Numbered from the stretch's first letter, positions 34,746-44,290 are shown. The stretch: 64,000 nt of DNA from Candidatus Gracilibacteria bacterium CG17_big_fil_post_rev_8_21_14_2_50_48_13 (GCA_002783265.1 PFFG01000004.1:114295-178294); one strand, 5' to 3'. The notes: generated from the sequence alone by a model not told the origin. Numbers and translations are program-made.

Positions 34746-36743
34746 TTACTTATTTTGCTGCGCAAGAACGTCTTCTGGATTGGTGCTGACCACCATTTTC
34801 TCGCTGTAGCTCGCAATAATCTGTATGGCGACGTGCTTACTACCTGCAAAAAAGAGCCCCTGTCCTACGCCGCTATTGAGGAGCATATATTTTTCACCCT
34901 CCGTGAGGTTAAAAATATTCCCCAAGGGTTCCACCGCCGCAGGTGATTGTTTCAGGAGAAGCTGCATGGAGGAATTGGTAATAATCGGCTTTCCAAATGG
35001 CGATTTCACGAAGTCTTCCACGTCCTGTGTGATGGTACTCACCCCAAGATAGTACTTTCGGGCACGCTTGACGAGACCGAAGAGGAACCGGGCAGAATCC
35101 TCATGCTGCATCATGATCCACGCCTCATCCACCACGAGCATACGACGTTTGAGACTCGATCGTACAATGGTCCAGATATAGTTAATAACAATATACATGG
35201 CAATGGAACGGAGACTTTCTTCCAGGTCGCGAATACAAAACACCACCATTCCATTATTCAAATTAATGTTTGTTGGTTTGTTAAACAGGCCAGAAAAGGT
35301 ACCCCGTGTGAATTTGGAGAGGCGCTCAGCAATGTTTTCACCACCTGTGATGTTCATGAGCACATTGGTGAGGTCCTCCATGGTTGGTGGTTCCTTCTCA
35401 TGGGGGTTTTCCGTTTCTAAGGTAATGCCTTTCAGGGCATAGGTATCGATGAGGGCCTTATCGACAATGGCTTCTTCCGTAGGAGAAAGACTTCCGAGCA
35501 TGAGTTTGACCATACCCGTGAGGGTAATAATGTTGGAACGGAGAATATCGCCGGGCTTTTCCAAGACACCCGCTGCTGGTGTTGGCAGATCAAAGGGGTT
35601 GATGCGCTGATCCGAATTGAGGGACATATTCAAATACGTTCCCCCCACGGTATTACACAGGTTTTGATATTCGTTTTCCGGGTCGATAACGATGACATCT
35701 GTACCTAACATGAGACTTCGAAGAATTTCTAACTTCACGGCAAAGGATTTACCCGCACCGGATGTAGCAAAAATCACGGAATTCGCATTGGGGAGTTTGA
35801 ACCGGTCGAAAATAATCAAGGAATCATTGTGGCGATTGATGCCATACAAAATTCCTTCATTCGATGTGAGGTCGGAGGATGTGAATGGAAAGGTAGAAGA
35901 GAGGGGGGATGTATTCATATTGCGGAATACCCCAAGCTCGTCTGTTGCAATGGGGACCGTCGAGTTGTAGGCATGTTCCATCTGCAGGTTGGCAGGTTTT
36001 GCCAAAACAAGCCGCCCACCGAGAATTCCCTGAATCTGTTTAGAGAGCTGGTCGAGTTTTTTCTCATCATCGGTGTACACGGTGTAATACAGCGAAAAAT
36101 GGAAAAACTTTTCCGATCCACGCTGCAGCTCATCACGGAGTTCCTCCGCATCCTGAAAAGCAGCTTCAAGGGCGGGATCGCGCACAAGGCCACGCTCCTG
36201 ATTCATGTGAATTTGCGCGCTGATCTGCGTTACTTTGTTGCGCAAAAACTTCATGATCTTGTTATTGTCGATGGGATACACAAACATGGAAATATCCATG
36301 GTTGCATCGATGTTAATCACAGGCGAAAGCCAGTTGGAATCTATGTAGCGTGGGTAGTTATAGACAAAAAATGTTCGCGCATGCATGCCGGATACCTTCA
36401 CACGGTCAAAATCAATCTGCATGCTGTCGGGAGCAATGATATGATTGATCGAGGTAATACCTTCCTGAAAGGTTTTTTCCCCCGCAAGAATTGCCGCCTT
36501 TTCTTCTGCCGTCAGCTTTTTGTTGGTCACGACTGTCTCTGGCGTAGGGGCTTCAGCGGATCCGTCTGGAACCGGTGACTCGGCGGTAGATCCGCTGTTT
36601 GACGTGCCCTTTGCCTCAGAGGAAGGCGTCTCTTCTTTTGTTATGGCTTTTTTTGCAATGTCCAGATTCAAAAAATGCGCAATTCTCCCAAGAATATCGG
36701 TTTTCTTTTGCTCAGCTGATTGTGGTGCAGAACCTTCAGACAT
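34746..36743 (-). CDS. VirB4/TraC-like conjugation or pilus ATPase
   Basis: This 665-residue protein has no membrane segment. The N-terminal 100 residues are Ser/Thr/Pro/Glu-rich linker. The AAA-type ATPase core holds Walker A FATSGAGKSFAVK, Walker B RMLVVDEAWIMM, and the downstream SPFGKPIITNSSMQLLLKQ segment of VirB4/HerA-like proteins. These ATPases drive T4SS pilus assembly and DNA transfer; CPR genomes often keep one without a full T4SS. No VirB6, VirD4 or pilin lies beside it, so the function here is open: surface filament, DNA uptake or relic. It ends 34 bp before the small SLH gene. Confidence 0.9.
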   Translation of the reverse strand: MSEGSAPQSAEQKKTDILGRIAHFLNLDIAKKAITKEETPSSEAKGTSNSGSTAESPVPDGSAEAPTPETVVTNKKLTAEEKAAILAGEKTFQEGITSINHIIAPDSMQIDFDRVKVSGMHARTFFVYNYPRYIDSNWLSPVINIDATMDISMFVYPIDNNKIMKFLRNKVTQISAQIHMNQERGLVRDPALEAAFQDAEELRDELQRGSEKFFHFSLYYTVYTDDEKKLDQLSKQIQGILGGRLVLAKPANLQMEHAYNSTVPIATDELGVFRNMNTSPLSSTFPFTSSDLTSNEGILYGINRHNDSLIIFDRFKLPNANSVIFATSGAGKSFAVKLEILRSLMLGTDVIVIDPENEYQNLCNTVGGTYLNMSLNSDQRINPFDLPTPAAGVLEKPGDILRSNIITLTGMVKLMLGSLSPTEEAIVDKALIDTYALKGITLETENPHEKEPPTMEDLTNVLMNITGGENIAERLSKFTRGTFSGLFNKPTNINLNNGMVVFCIRDLEESLRSIAMYIVINYIWTIVRSSLKRRMLVVDEAWIMMQHEDSARFLFGLVKRARKYYLGVSTITQDVEDFVKSPFGKPIITNSSMQLLLKQSPAAVEPLGNIFNLTEGEKYMLLNSGVGQGLFFAGSKHVAIQIIASYSEKMVVSTNPEDVLAQQNK

Positions 36744-36909
36744 ACTGTAAAAAGGGAAATATCAAAGCATTATACACGAGAAGTGCCCCCTTGTGCACCC
36801 GCGTATATTGCAAAAATCGGAAAAGATTGTAAGAAAATACCTTAGGAATGTCTGTTGCTTCGACAAAAGCTTGCAGAAGAACCAACCCTTTCGTATAGTA
36901 CGTGTCGTT

Positions 36910-36983
36910 GGTGCCTTGGCCGAGTGGTTAGGCAGCGGTCTGCAAAACCGCGTACAGCGGTTCAATTCCGCTAGGCACCTCCA
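36910..36983 (+). tRNA. tRNA-Cys (anticodon GCA)
   Basis: Acceptor GGTGCCT (36910-36916) pairs with AGGCACC (36973-36979), discriminator T, encoded CCA (36981-36983). The anticodon loop CTGCAAA gives GCA, cysteine. The T-arm has GGTTCAATTCC. The last base abuts the priA stop complement at 36984. Confidence 0.96.
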
Positions 36984-38012
36984 TTACAGCAGTTGTAAGG
37001 GTTCCACATCTACTCGCACCGACGTTGGTATTTTTGTTGATTCCAACACGCTTCTTGCTCCTTTTCCTTTCAAGAGGACGTGATAAACAAAGACGCCGTG
37101 TTGCCTGGGAATATAAGCAGGCGCCACAAAGGCTTCCACATCGTGTCCCAGGGTGCCACGAGTTTCCATAAAGGATTTTTGAAGGTTTTCTGCGTGCATA
37201 GCGGCATCGGATTCTGTTTTTGCGAGCACCGTACACTTGATCAGGTCCGCAAAGGGTGGGTAGGCGTAGGTTTTTCTCTGCTCTAAAAGATAGGCATAGA
37301 ACCCCTCCATGTCTTGGGTCGCCGCACAGGAAATACTGGGAGACTCAGGCATCCATGTTTGTATGACAACACGTCCCTCTACTCCTGTTCGTCCCGCACG
37401 ACCGAGAACCTGCATAAGGAGCTGAAAGGTTCGTTCTTCTGCACGGAAATCCGGAATGGAGAGACCTATATCTGCATCCAAAACTCCAACAAGGGTGATG
37501 CGGGGATTATCCATTCCCTTCGCCAGCATCTGGGTGCCGATTATGATATCGACGCTTCCATCATGGAGCTCCTTGTGCAGATCAGTGAAGGCATGTTTGC
37601 CCTTTGTTGTATCTGCATCAATGCGGAGAATTTTTGCTGTTGGAAATCGGTGGCGTAGCTCCTCTTCTGCCTGTTGAATACCAAACCCCGTTGATTTAAA
37701 TTGTTCTGCCTTACAGGAAACACAAGCCTGCGGAATATCTTCTTCTTTGCCGCAGTAGTGGCAGAGCAGGGAGTACTGATCACGTTTTTTATGCACGGTC
37801 ATGGAAACAACACAGCGAGCACACTGATGTGCCATGCCACAGGCAGTACAAAGGAGCGTCCGCGCATGTCCGCGCCGGTTTAAGAGCAGTAAACTCATTT
37901 CTCCTTTCGCGAGAGTTTGCTCAAGGGAATGTGCCAAAAAATCGGTCACAATGGGGAGTTTTCCCTTCTGTGCCTCGATGCGAAGGTCTACAAGAAATGT
38001 TTTTAGTGACAT
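36984..38012 (-). CDS. PriA-like helicase, N-terminal half missing
   Basis: The frame matches the C-terminal half of primosomal helicase PriA (normally about 730 residues). From ATG 38012 (342 residues): the GEMSLLLLNRRGHA helicase motif; zinc-binding Cys pairs CTACGMAHQCARC and CHYCGKE with CVSC; DGSVDIIIGTQMLAKGMD; QVLGRAGRTG; and the C-terminal domain. The 3' DNA-binding domain and the first helicase lobe with Walker A are absent. The frame is open up to 38117, but those residues do not look PriA-like and run into the clpC promoter. Without the Walker A lobe it is unlikely to be an active helicase; it could be a scaffold for replication restart or a decaying gene. It abuts tRNA-Cys. Confidence 0.8.
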   Translation of the reverse strand: MSLKTFLVDLRIEAQKGKLPIVTDFLAHSLEQTLAKGEMSLLLLNRRGHARTLLCTACGMAHQCARCVVSMTVHKKRDQYSLLCHYCGKEEDIPQACVSCKAEQFKSTGFGIQQAEEELRHRFPTAKILRIDADTTKGKHAFTDLHKELHDGSVDIIIGTQMLAKGMDNPRITLVGVLDADIGLSIPDFRAEERTFQLLMQVLGRAGRTGVEGRVVIQTWMPESPSISCAATQDMEGFYAYLLEQRKTYAYPPFADLIKCTVLAKTESDAAMHAENLQKSFMETRGTLGHDVEAFVAPAYIPRQHGVFVYHVLLKGKGARSVLESTKIPTSVRVDVEPLQLL

Positions 38013-38109
38013 GGCAATAAGGAATGGTTCGACCTGAGCAGGACACTTGCTATAATAGAATGACCTTTCCCAGGGTACAAGAGACACTTTTCTCTGGCGA
38101 GGATCACAC

Positions 38110-38150
38110 GTTGACAAGGAAACATTAGCACTCTAAACTTTACAGTGCTA
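38110..38150 (+). promoter_or_regulatory. clpC promoter with CIRCE operator
   Basis: TTGACA (38110-38115), 17 bp, TAAACT (38133-38138) form the promoter. TTAGCACTC (38124-38132), a 9 bp spacer and CAGTGCTAA (38142-38150) match the CIRCE inverted repeat with one mismatch. CIRCE is the HrcA site, here overlapping the -10, so HrcA would repress clpC until heat stress. Confidence 0.92.
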
Positions 38151-38175
38151 AGACTACTACTCACCACATACACCT

Positions 38176-40854
38176 ATGTCTGAAAGCAATTTTGATAAAT
38201 TTACTCCCGATGCCAAGAAAGCCCTGCTCTATGCAGAGCAGGAGGCAAGGAATGAACATATAGGCTATATTGGAACCGAGCATCTTCTCCTGGGTATTCT
38301 GAGTCAGAACGAATCGCTCGGAAGTGTGATTTTGCAGCATTTTAATGTCGCTGCGGAAAATATTCGTCGTATTTTGAAGGAAACCAATGCAAAAAGGCAA
38401 CATAAGGAGGCTCCAAGCGAAAATCTTGAGCTGACGGGTTTTGCGAAAAAAACCATCCGCGATGCAGTGTCTGCTGCGTACAAGTATAACCATGCCCATG
38501 TGGGCACGGAACATATGCTCTATGCGCTGGTTGGACAGGAGGGGACAGCGGCTGTTGTTATCCTGGAAGAACTCGGTGTTATGGCCACGGAGGTGATTAA
38601 GAAACTGGAGGATGTCTTTACGCAGGGGGAACAGTATCGCCAGGCACTTGGGCAATTTTTGAATCCCATGCAGGGTATGATGAACGGTATGGGCGGTTTC
38701 TTTGTTCCCAATGGACAAGGCGCTCAAGGGTTTACTCCACCAAATTTTGCTCAAGAAATGCCGATGGAAATGGAGGGCATGGAACGTCCCGTCAAAGGTG
38801 CGAAGGGAAGTAAAACCAGTGCGCTCGATTTTTTTACGACGGATCTCACAGCGGAAGCCCGCAATGGAGAGCTGTCGCCCGTGGTTGGTCGCAGCAGTGA
38901 AATTCACCGTCTGGTCGCAATTTTGAAACGAAAAACGAAAAATAACCCCGTGCTCATTGGTGAGCCGGGAGTGGGTAAAACCTCTGTTGTAGAAGGGCTT
39001 GCTCTTGCTATCGTGACGGAAAATGTTCCGTCGACGCTGGCGAATAAGCGCATTCTAGCTCTCGATATGTCCGCTCTTGTGGCCGGTACAAAGTATCGAG
39101 GAGAATTTGAAGGCCGTCTCAAACAGGTACTGGAAGAGGCGAGTAAGAAGGAAAATGATGTGATTCTCTTTGTAGATGAGCTGCATACCGTCATGGGCGC
39201 AGGGTCCGCGGAGGGTTCTTTGGATGCAGCAAATATGCTCAAACCATTGTTAGGACGCAGTAAACTGCAGGTTATTGGAGCAACAACAGTGAAGGAATAT
39301 CGTAAACATATCGAACAGGACCATGCCTTTGAGCGTCGGTTCCAGCCGGTGATGGTGGAGGAACCCAATGAAGAGAATGCTCTCACCATTTTGCAGGGTC
39401 TTCGTGAATCCTTTGAGGAATATCACAATCTGCGCATCAGTGATGATGCCCTCGCGGCGGCTGTTCGTCTCTCAAAACGCTATGTGCAGGATCGTTTTCT
39501 GCCCGACAAGGCTATTGATCTTCTTGATGAAGCATGTGCCGTGCGGGATATTGAACGAACGGGCAAGGAAGACGGAAAATATCAGAAACTGAAAGCGCAG
39601 TTGGAAAAGGTGATTAAACAAAAGGAATCCGCTGCTGCATCCGAAAGCTATGAAAGTGCTGCAAAGGCCCGTGAGCAGGAAATGGAGCTGACGAAACAGC
39701 TCAAAAAAATGAAGGAAGCGAAAAACCTTCCGCGCGCACGACGTCCGGAAATTAACAAAGAACACATTGCACAGGTGCTTTCAAAGGCAACAGGAATTCC
39801 CGTCACGAAGCTCATTGGTTCCGATATTGATCAGCTCATGAATTTGGAAGGGAAGCTGGGCAAAAAAATTGTGGGACAGGATGATGCAATCAAGAGTATT
39901 GCACGAGCAATTCGGCGCAGTCGCGTTGGCGTTTCCGATGCCCATCGCCCCATTGGCTCCTTTATTTTTCTTGGTCCAACGGGTGTCGGTAAAACGGCGC
40001 TGGTGAAGGCACTGGCGAAGGAAATCTACAACGATGAAAGTGCTCTCCTGAAGTTTGACATGAGTGAGATGATGGAGCGGCACAATGTTTCGCGTCTCCT
40101 TGGAGCGACCGCGGGCTATGTTGGATACGATGAAGGTGGTCAGCTAACGGAAGCGGTCCGTAAGAAACCCTATTCCATTATCTTGTTCGACGAGATAGAA
40201 AAGGCGCATCCAGATGTGTATAACGTTTTGCTGCAGATTTTGGAAGATGGGTATGTCACCGATGGAAAGGGGCGTCGTGTGAATTTCCGCAATACCATAG
40301 TGGTTATGACGTCTAATATTGGCGCCCAGCGTTTTGCCAAGCAGGCACAAAAAATTGGGTTTAACCTTACTGGTGCTGCTGCAAATGAACTCACTATGCG
40401 TGAGTTTGAAGAGGTCCAAGCGGATGTCATGGAAGATTTAAAGAAGGCCTTTAAGCCGGAATTGTTCAATCGTCTCGATTCTGTGGTGGTGTTCCGCCCC
40501 CTGGGGCACGATCAGATTGTGGATATTGTGAAACTGGAACTGGGCTATTTGCAGGAGCGCATCGCGGACCGTGGTATTACACTCTACGCAACAAACGATG
40601 CCATAGAGCAACTGGCGAAACTGTCCTACGATCCCTTGTATGGCGCAAGGCCTGTACGCCGAAAGTTGTCTGAGCTCATTGAGGATTCTTTAACCGACCT
40701 CATTCTTGGGGGCCTGGCTCCTGAAGATGGTGTCGTTATTGAAAAAGATGGCGAAACCATTCGTGTTCGTTCTATGGACATCAAGGAGAAGGTGATGTCT
40801 CTGGTAGACTTTCGGACACTGACTTTAGACCAAAAGGTCGCAGCGGTTGCCTAA
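38176..40854 (+). CDS. clpC: Clp protease ATPase ClpC
   Basis: This 892-residue protein has the complete ClpC architecture: two N-terminal Clp repeats (about 1-150, with HLLLGILSQN), a linker with Gly/Met/Pro, AAA-1 with GEPGVGKTSVVEG and ILFVDELHT, a middle UVR-like coiled coil (QLEKVIKQKESAAASES), and AAA-2 with GPTGVGKTALVK and ILFDEIEKAHPDV, then a Clp C-terminal domain. It unfolds proteins for ClpP, and is controlled by the CIRCE site upstream. The ClpP-binding loop was not located with certainty. No ctsR or mcsAB gene adjoins it. Confidence 0.96.
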   Translation: MSESNFDKFTPDAKKALLYAEQEARNEHIGYIGTEHLLLGILSQNESLGSVILQHFNVAAENIRRILKETNAKRQHKEAPSENLELTGFAKKTIRDAVSAAYKYNHAHVGTEHMLYALVGQEGTAAVVILEELGVMATEVIKKLEDVFTQGEQYRQALGQFLNPMQGMMNGMGGFFVPNGQGAQGFTPPNFAQEMPMEMEGMERPVKGAKGSKTSALDFFTTDLTAEARNGELSPVVGRSSEIHRLVAILKRKTKNNPVLIGEPGVGKTSVVEGLALAIVTENVPSTLANKRILALDMSALVAGTKYRGEFEGRLKQVLEEASKKENDVILFVDELHTVMGAGSAEGSLDAANMLKPLLGRSKLQVIGATTVKEYRKHIEQDHAFERRFQPVMVEEPNEENALTILQGLRESFEEYHNLRISDDALAAAVRLSKRYVQDRFLPDKAIDLLDEACAVRDIERTGKEDGKYQKLKAQLEKVIKQKESAAASESYESAAKAREQEMELTKQLKKMKEAKNLPRARRPEINKEHIAQVLSKATGIPVTKLIGSDIDQLMNLEGKLGKKIVGQDDAIKSIARAIRRSRVGVSDAHRPIGSFIFLGPTGVGKTALVKALAKEIYNDESALLKFDMSEMMERHNVSRLLGATAGYVGYDEGGQLTEAVRKKPYSIILFDEIEKAHPDVYNVLLQILEDGYVTDGKGRRVNFRNTIVVMTSNIGAQRFAKQAQKIGFNLTGAAANELTMREFEEVQADVMEDLKKAFKPELFNRLDSVVVFRPLGHDQIVDIVKLELGYLQERIADRGITLYATNDAIEQLAKLSYDPLYGARPVRRKLSELIEDSLTDLILGGLAPEDGVVIEKDGETIRVRSMDIKEKVMSLVDFRTLTLDQKVAAVA

Positions 40855-40870
40855 CAAGTGCATGTTTGGG

Positions 40871-40899
40871 TTGACGAAGGAACGGGAAGTAGGTAATAA
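40871..40899 (+). promoter_or_regulatory. Promoter of nrnA
   Basis: TTGACG (40871-40876), 17 bp, TAATAA (40894-40899), 74 bp before the nrnA ATG. It lies just after the clpC stop. Confidence 0.65.
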
Positions 40900-40973
40900 T
40901 GCAACCTACACCGTTCTTTTGTTTGGGGCAAAAATACACATACAAAAAATATAGAACCTTCTTTCTTTTTTGT

Positions 40974-41957
40974 ATGGACCCACGAACAATTGAGGCCTTT
41001 CGCCGCTATATAGAGACCAACGACACGTTTTTGCTGCTAGGGCCAAAAAATATCGATGGCGATACCATTGGTACCAATGTGGCCTTCGCGATGTATTTAG
41101 AACAGCAACTTGGCAAGTGCGCCATTTTGTATTCTCCTGTGCCCATCGACGAGAAGTACCGTTTTTTGCCGTGGACCGATCGATTTGTGCATCATTTTGA
41201 TGCGGAAGAGGTGGATGCAATTTTTACGTCGGATACGGCCGTTCCCCATTTGTTTGCTCATACGGCAGATGAAGAGGCCGTGTTTGCCCGCGGTATTCCC
41301 TGGGTGAATCTCGATCACCATATTTCCAACACGAAATACGGAACGCTGCCCATTCTCGATTTTGAAAGCACCTCCTGTTCTATGATCCTCTATCATCTTC
41401 TCAGGAAGCTTGGAGGAACCATCACGCCGGATATGGCAACGCACATGATGATGAGCATTTACACGGATTCAGGATCCTTCATTCACCCGAATACGACAGA
41501 AGATACCTACCGTGTGGCAGGGGCGCTGATGGAAGCCGGAGCTGCGCAAGAGGAGGTTGCGCGACGACTTTTTCTCACGAATCATGCGGGAAAGCTCAAA
41601 CTTTGGGGACGTGTGTTGGAGAGAATGCACTTAGGTCCGGATGGGGTATTGTTTAGTGCTGTTACGACCCAGGATATGATGGAGTGTGGAACAGAAAAAG
41701 AGGATCTTGAAGGTTTGGTTGATCTTATGAATACCATACCGAATCGTGTTTGCGTTCTGCTCTCGGAAGATGGAAAGGGGAATGTGAAGGGATCACTGCG
41801 CACCGGTACAGAAGACGTGGATGTGAATATCATCGCACAACGTTTCGGCGGAGGAGGTCATCGCCTGGCATCTGGGTTCACCATGAAGGGGAAGCAACTT
41901 GTTCCACAAATGACCTGGAAAGTCATGGATCGCGTCGATACCCTCCAGGAAGTATAA
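40974..41957 (+). CDS. nrnA: DHH/DHHA1 phosphoesterase NrnA (nanoRNase/pAp phosphatase)
   Basis: With ATG 40974 the protein has 327 residues. DHH motifs are KNIDGDTIGTN (DxD), FTSDTA, and the name motif NLDHHISN; a further Asp is in SIYTDSGSF. The DHHA1 domain ends with FGGGGHRLASGF. NrnA degrades RNA pieces of 2-5 nt and dephosphorylates pAp. It converges with 0 bp spacing on the SLH gene downstream. The start follows a T/C-rich leader. Confidence 0.92.
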   Translation: MDPRTIEAFRRYIETNDTFLLLGPKNIDGDTIGTNVAFAMYLEQQLGKCAILYSPVPIDEKYRFLPWTDRFVHHFDAEEVDAIFTSDTAVPHLFAHTADEEAVFARGIPWVNLDHHISNTKYGTLPILDFESTSCSMILYHLLRKLGGTITPDMATHMMMSIYTDSGSFIHPNTTEDTYRVAGALMEAGAAQEEVARRLFLTNHAGKLKLWGRVLERMHLGPDGVLFSAVTTQDMMECGTEKEDLEGLVDLMNTIPNRVCVLLSEDGKGNVKGSLRTGTEDVDVNIIAQRFGGGGHRLASGFTMKGKQLVPQMTWKVMDRVDTLQEV

Positions 41958-42614
41958 CTACTGGTAGGCAGGAGGATCCAGGGCAATGGTCGCCATTTTC
42001 GCAATCTGCGCTCGCGTCACAGTATCATGGGGACCAAAGGCACCAGTGAGTTTTCCCTTTGTGTTTCGGTAGCCGTCCACAATGTGCAGGGTATTTGCTG
42101 TTGTTATTGCTCCTGCAAACCAAGCATCCTTCGGGACATCGGTAAAAGTGGGGCTTTCATGCGATTCGGCTCCTACCCCTGTGGCGGCAACCAGGACCTT
42201 CACTGCCTCAGCTCTCGTCACAGCTTGCTCTGGTTTAAAGAGACCTGTTGCGATTCCTTCCGCATTTGTATAGCCACGCATAAGTCCAGCGGCTTGCGCT
42301 TTTTGCACATGGGGGGCATACCAGCTCGTGGCGTCGACATCGAGAAAAGAGTTGCTCAGTATTTCTTCCTGCCCGGTCACGCTTCCAGACACTTCACCAA
42401 GCAATACTGCAATTTTCGCAAGCTCTGCACGCGTTAAGGAGGCGTTGGGTGTAAAGGTACCATCAGGATTTCCAGCCACAATGCCGTGTGACGATAACTC
42501 TTCGACATAGGGGGCGAACCAATGCTCTTCGGACACATCCGCAAAGCCGTGCGCGGCATCCAATGGAAGGCTGATGGTCAAAAGGAGGCAAAGGCCAAGA
42601 AGGCGGTGGCGCAT
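41958..42614 (-). CDS. Secreted protein with three SLH domains
   Basis: This 218-residue protein is a signal peptide (MRHRLLGLCLLLTISLPLDA) plus three SLH domains and nothing more: FADVSEEHWFAPYVEELSSHG, a middle FLDVDATSWYAPHVQKAQAAG, and FTDVPKDAWFAGAITTANTLH, each with a TRAExxKI-like motif. It would attach to the wall and could be a minimal S-layer subunit or a plug. ATG 42614 is preferred because the upstream Met (42662) precedes a non-signal stretch. Confidence 0.92.
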   Translation of the reverse strand: MRHRLLGLCLLLTISLPLDAAHGFADVSEEHWFAPYVEELSSHGIVAGNPDGTFTPNASLTRAELAKIAVLLGEVSGSVTGQEEILSNSFLDVDATSWYAPHVQKAQAAGLMRGYTNAEGIATGLFKPEQAVTRAEAVKVLVAATGVGAESHESPTFTDVPKDAWFAGAITTANTLHIVDGYRNTKGKLTGAFGPHDTVTRAQIAKMATIALDPPAYQ

Positions 42615-42822
42615 ATGATGCAGGGAAAGAAGACGAAAGGAGTGTACGTTTCTTAGAAACATTAGAACAGTAAAAATGTGTTATAAATGGATAATTTAAC
42701 AAAAGGTCAATAAGTTTCTCGATAAAAGTGTCTCTGAAAGGGGTGATGAAATGTGGCCTTCTAACGTTCTTGTAAAATCGCCTTTGACTTTATTTTTCGC
42801 TCATGCTATGGAACGGCTTGTC

Positions 42823-42843
42823 GCGCTTCGAGGGCGCTTTTTT
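42823..42843 (+). terminator. Possible attenuator hairpin before the SulP gene
   Basis: GCGC (42823-42826), a 7 nt loop, GCGC (42834-42837) and six T residues lie 40 bp before the SulP ATG. TTGACT and TATGGA upstream could be its promoter. The stem is short, so this is tentative. Confidence 0.35.
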
Positions 42844-42883
42844 GTCGTTGTACAATTTTTTATTTCTTAAACGCACAATTTGT

Positions 42884-44263
42884 ATGAAGAAGAACGTCAT
42901 GTCATTTACCTTGAAACATTTTCTGCAAGATGCTCTGGCTGGACTGACCGTCAGTTTTGTCGCATTAAGCCTTGGCGCAGCATTTGGCCTGTTGTCTGGG
43001 CGAGGTGCATTTGCTGGTATGCTGTCCTCTGCACTCTTTGCCAGTATTACATCGCTCTTTGGTGGAACGCGAAGACAATGTTCGGGACCTACAGGGCCCA
43101 TGACGACAGTGACGGCAATGGTCGTAGCCTTTGCACATGATGGACTTGCGTCACAAATGCCATCTATGAACGCAGATCATTTTGTGAATGTTGTTATTGG
43201 ACTCACGGCCATACTTCTTTGTATAGCCGCCCTTCTTCGTTTGGGCAAATTCATTCGATTTGTGCCCAATGTGGTGATTTCTGGTTTTATGAATGGCATT
43301 GCTGTCATCATTTGGCTTGATCAGCTCAAACGACTATTTGGTTTCGGTGGAAAGGTGGCACTGAATGGTCCCCTCATGACCAATCTCATCGTGATGGCTC
43401 TATCGGCTCTCCTTGTTTTTTCTCTTCCGGTGCTCTTTCGACGTTTTCTTCCTAAATTTGCGAGTATCCTCTCAGCAACCTTTCTCACCATCGTCATTAT
43501 GACGCTTCTATCAGTGTTGTTGCAGCTGCCCATTGAAACGGTAGCACTGTCGAGTTCCATTCATTCATTCCAGGATTTTTTTGTTTATGTAAGCTCACAG
43601 GTTCCTACGTCACTCAGTTGGCCCATGGTATGGATCGCCTTACCCTTTGCTCTGCAACTGACTTTATTAGCATATCTCGACACCCTCATGACATCTCTCG
43701 TGGTGGATCGAATGACGAAAGAATCAACGAAACAAAATCAGGAACTCTTTTCCCAAGGTATTGGAACACTCGTTATGGCATGTATTGGCGGTATTCCAGG
43801 TGCTCAAGCAACAATTCGCTCTGTCTTGATCGTAAAAGAACATGCAGTGACACGTTTAGCCGGTGTTTTTGTTGGTATGTTCGCACTGATCGAAATGCTG
43901 ATGCTCCAACAGTATATCAATCTTATTCCTCAGGCAGTGTTTGCGGGTATATTAATTAAAGTAGGTTATGATGTTTTCGACTGGACTCCAGTGCGGCTAT
44001 ACTGCAAAGAACTTGTACAAAATAGTCGCACTGTCTTTCATAAATTTTTTTCTCGCCATGATGACGAAAAAATTTATGTGACCAATATAGAAATGTTGAT
44101 GATAGTAGGTACGATGCTTCTTACAGTCTTTGTTGATTTAAATGCTGCCGTATTTCTCTTTACCTTGCTGTTTTACCTCTGGAATAAAGTGCTCGCAAAA
44201 AATCATACGATGCGCGATTTACTACCCGAATTGGAGACGGAAGGTATGGGAGATGAATTATAA
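42884..44263 (+). CDS. SulP-family anion transporter without STAS
   Basis: This 459-residue protein has about 11-12 transmembrane helices. SulP features: DALAGLTVSFVALSLGAAFG, GPTGPMTTVTAMV in the substrate region, VVISGFMNGIAVIIW, and DTLMTSLVVDRMTK. The family usually ends with a cytosolic STAS domain of about 100 residues; here only a short charged loop and a last membrane segment follow. It may carry sulfate, bicarbonate or another anion; the substrate is not readable. A bidirectional terminator follows. Met at 42884 is the chosen start. Confidence 0.9.
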   Translation: MKKNVMSFTLKHFLQDALAGLTVSFVALSLGAAFGLLSGRGAFAGMLSSALFASITSLFGGTRRQCSGPTGPMTTVTAMVVAFAHDGLASQMPSMNADHFVNVVIGLTAILLCIAALLRLGKFIRFVPNVVISGFMNGIAVIIWLDQLKRLFGFGGKVALNGPLMTNLIVMALSALLVFSLPVLFRRFLPKFASILSATFLTIVIMTLLSVLLQLPIETVALSSSIHSFQDFFVYVSSQVPTSLSWPMVWIALPFALQLTLLAYLDTLMTSLVVDRMTKESTKQNQELFSQGIGTLVMACIGGIPGAQATIRSVLIVKEHAVTRLAGVFVGMFALIEMLMLQQYINLIPQAVFAGILIKVGYDVFDWTPVRLYCKELVQNSRTVFHKFFSRHDDEKIYVTNIEMLMIVGTMLLTVFVDLNAAVFLFTLLFYLWNKVLAKNHTMRDLLPELETEGMGDEL

Positions 44264-44264
44264 G

Positions 44265-44290
44265 AAAAACCCCGCCTCGGCGGGGTTTTT
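44265..44290. terminator. Bidirectional terminator
   Basis: AAAAACCCCGCC, a TC loop and GGCGGGGTTTTT, between the convergent SulP and SLH genes. Confidence 0.93.

Noticed and set aside
35829..36578. 249-residue plus-strand open frame inside the VirB4-like gene
   Set aside because: Antisense to a full, motif-bearing ATPase gene; no independent support.
38161..38907. 248-residue minus-strand open frame inside clpC
   Set aside because: Antisense to the conserved N-terminal region of ClpC; amino-acid make-up is not protein-like.
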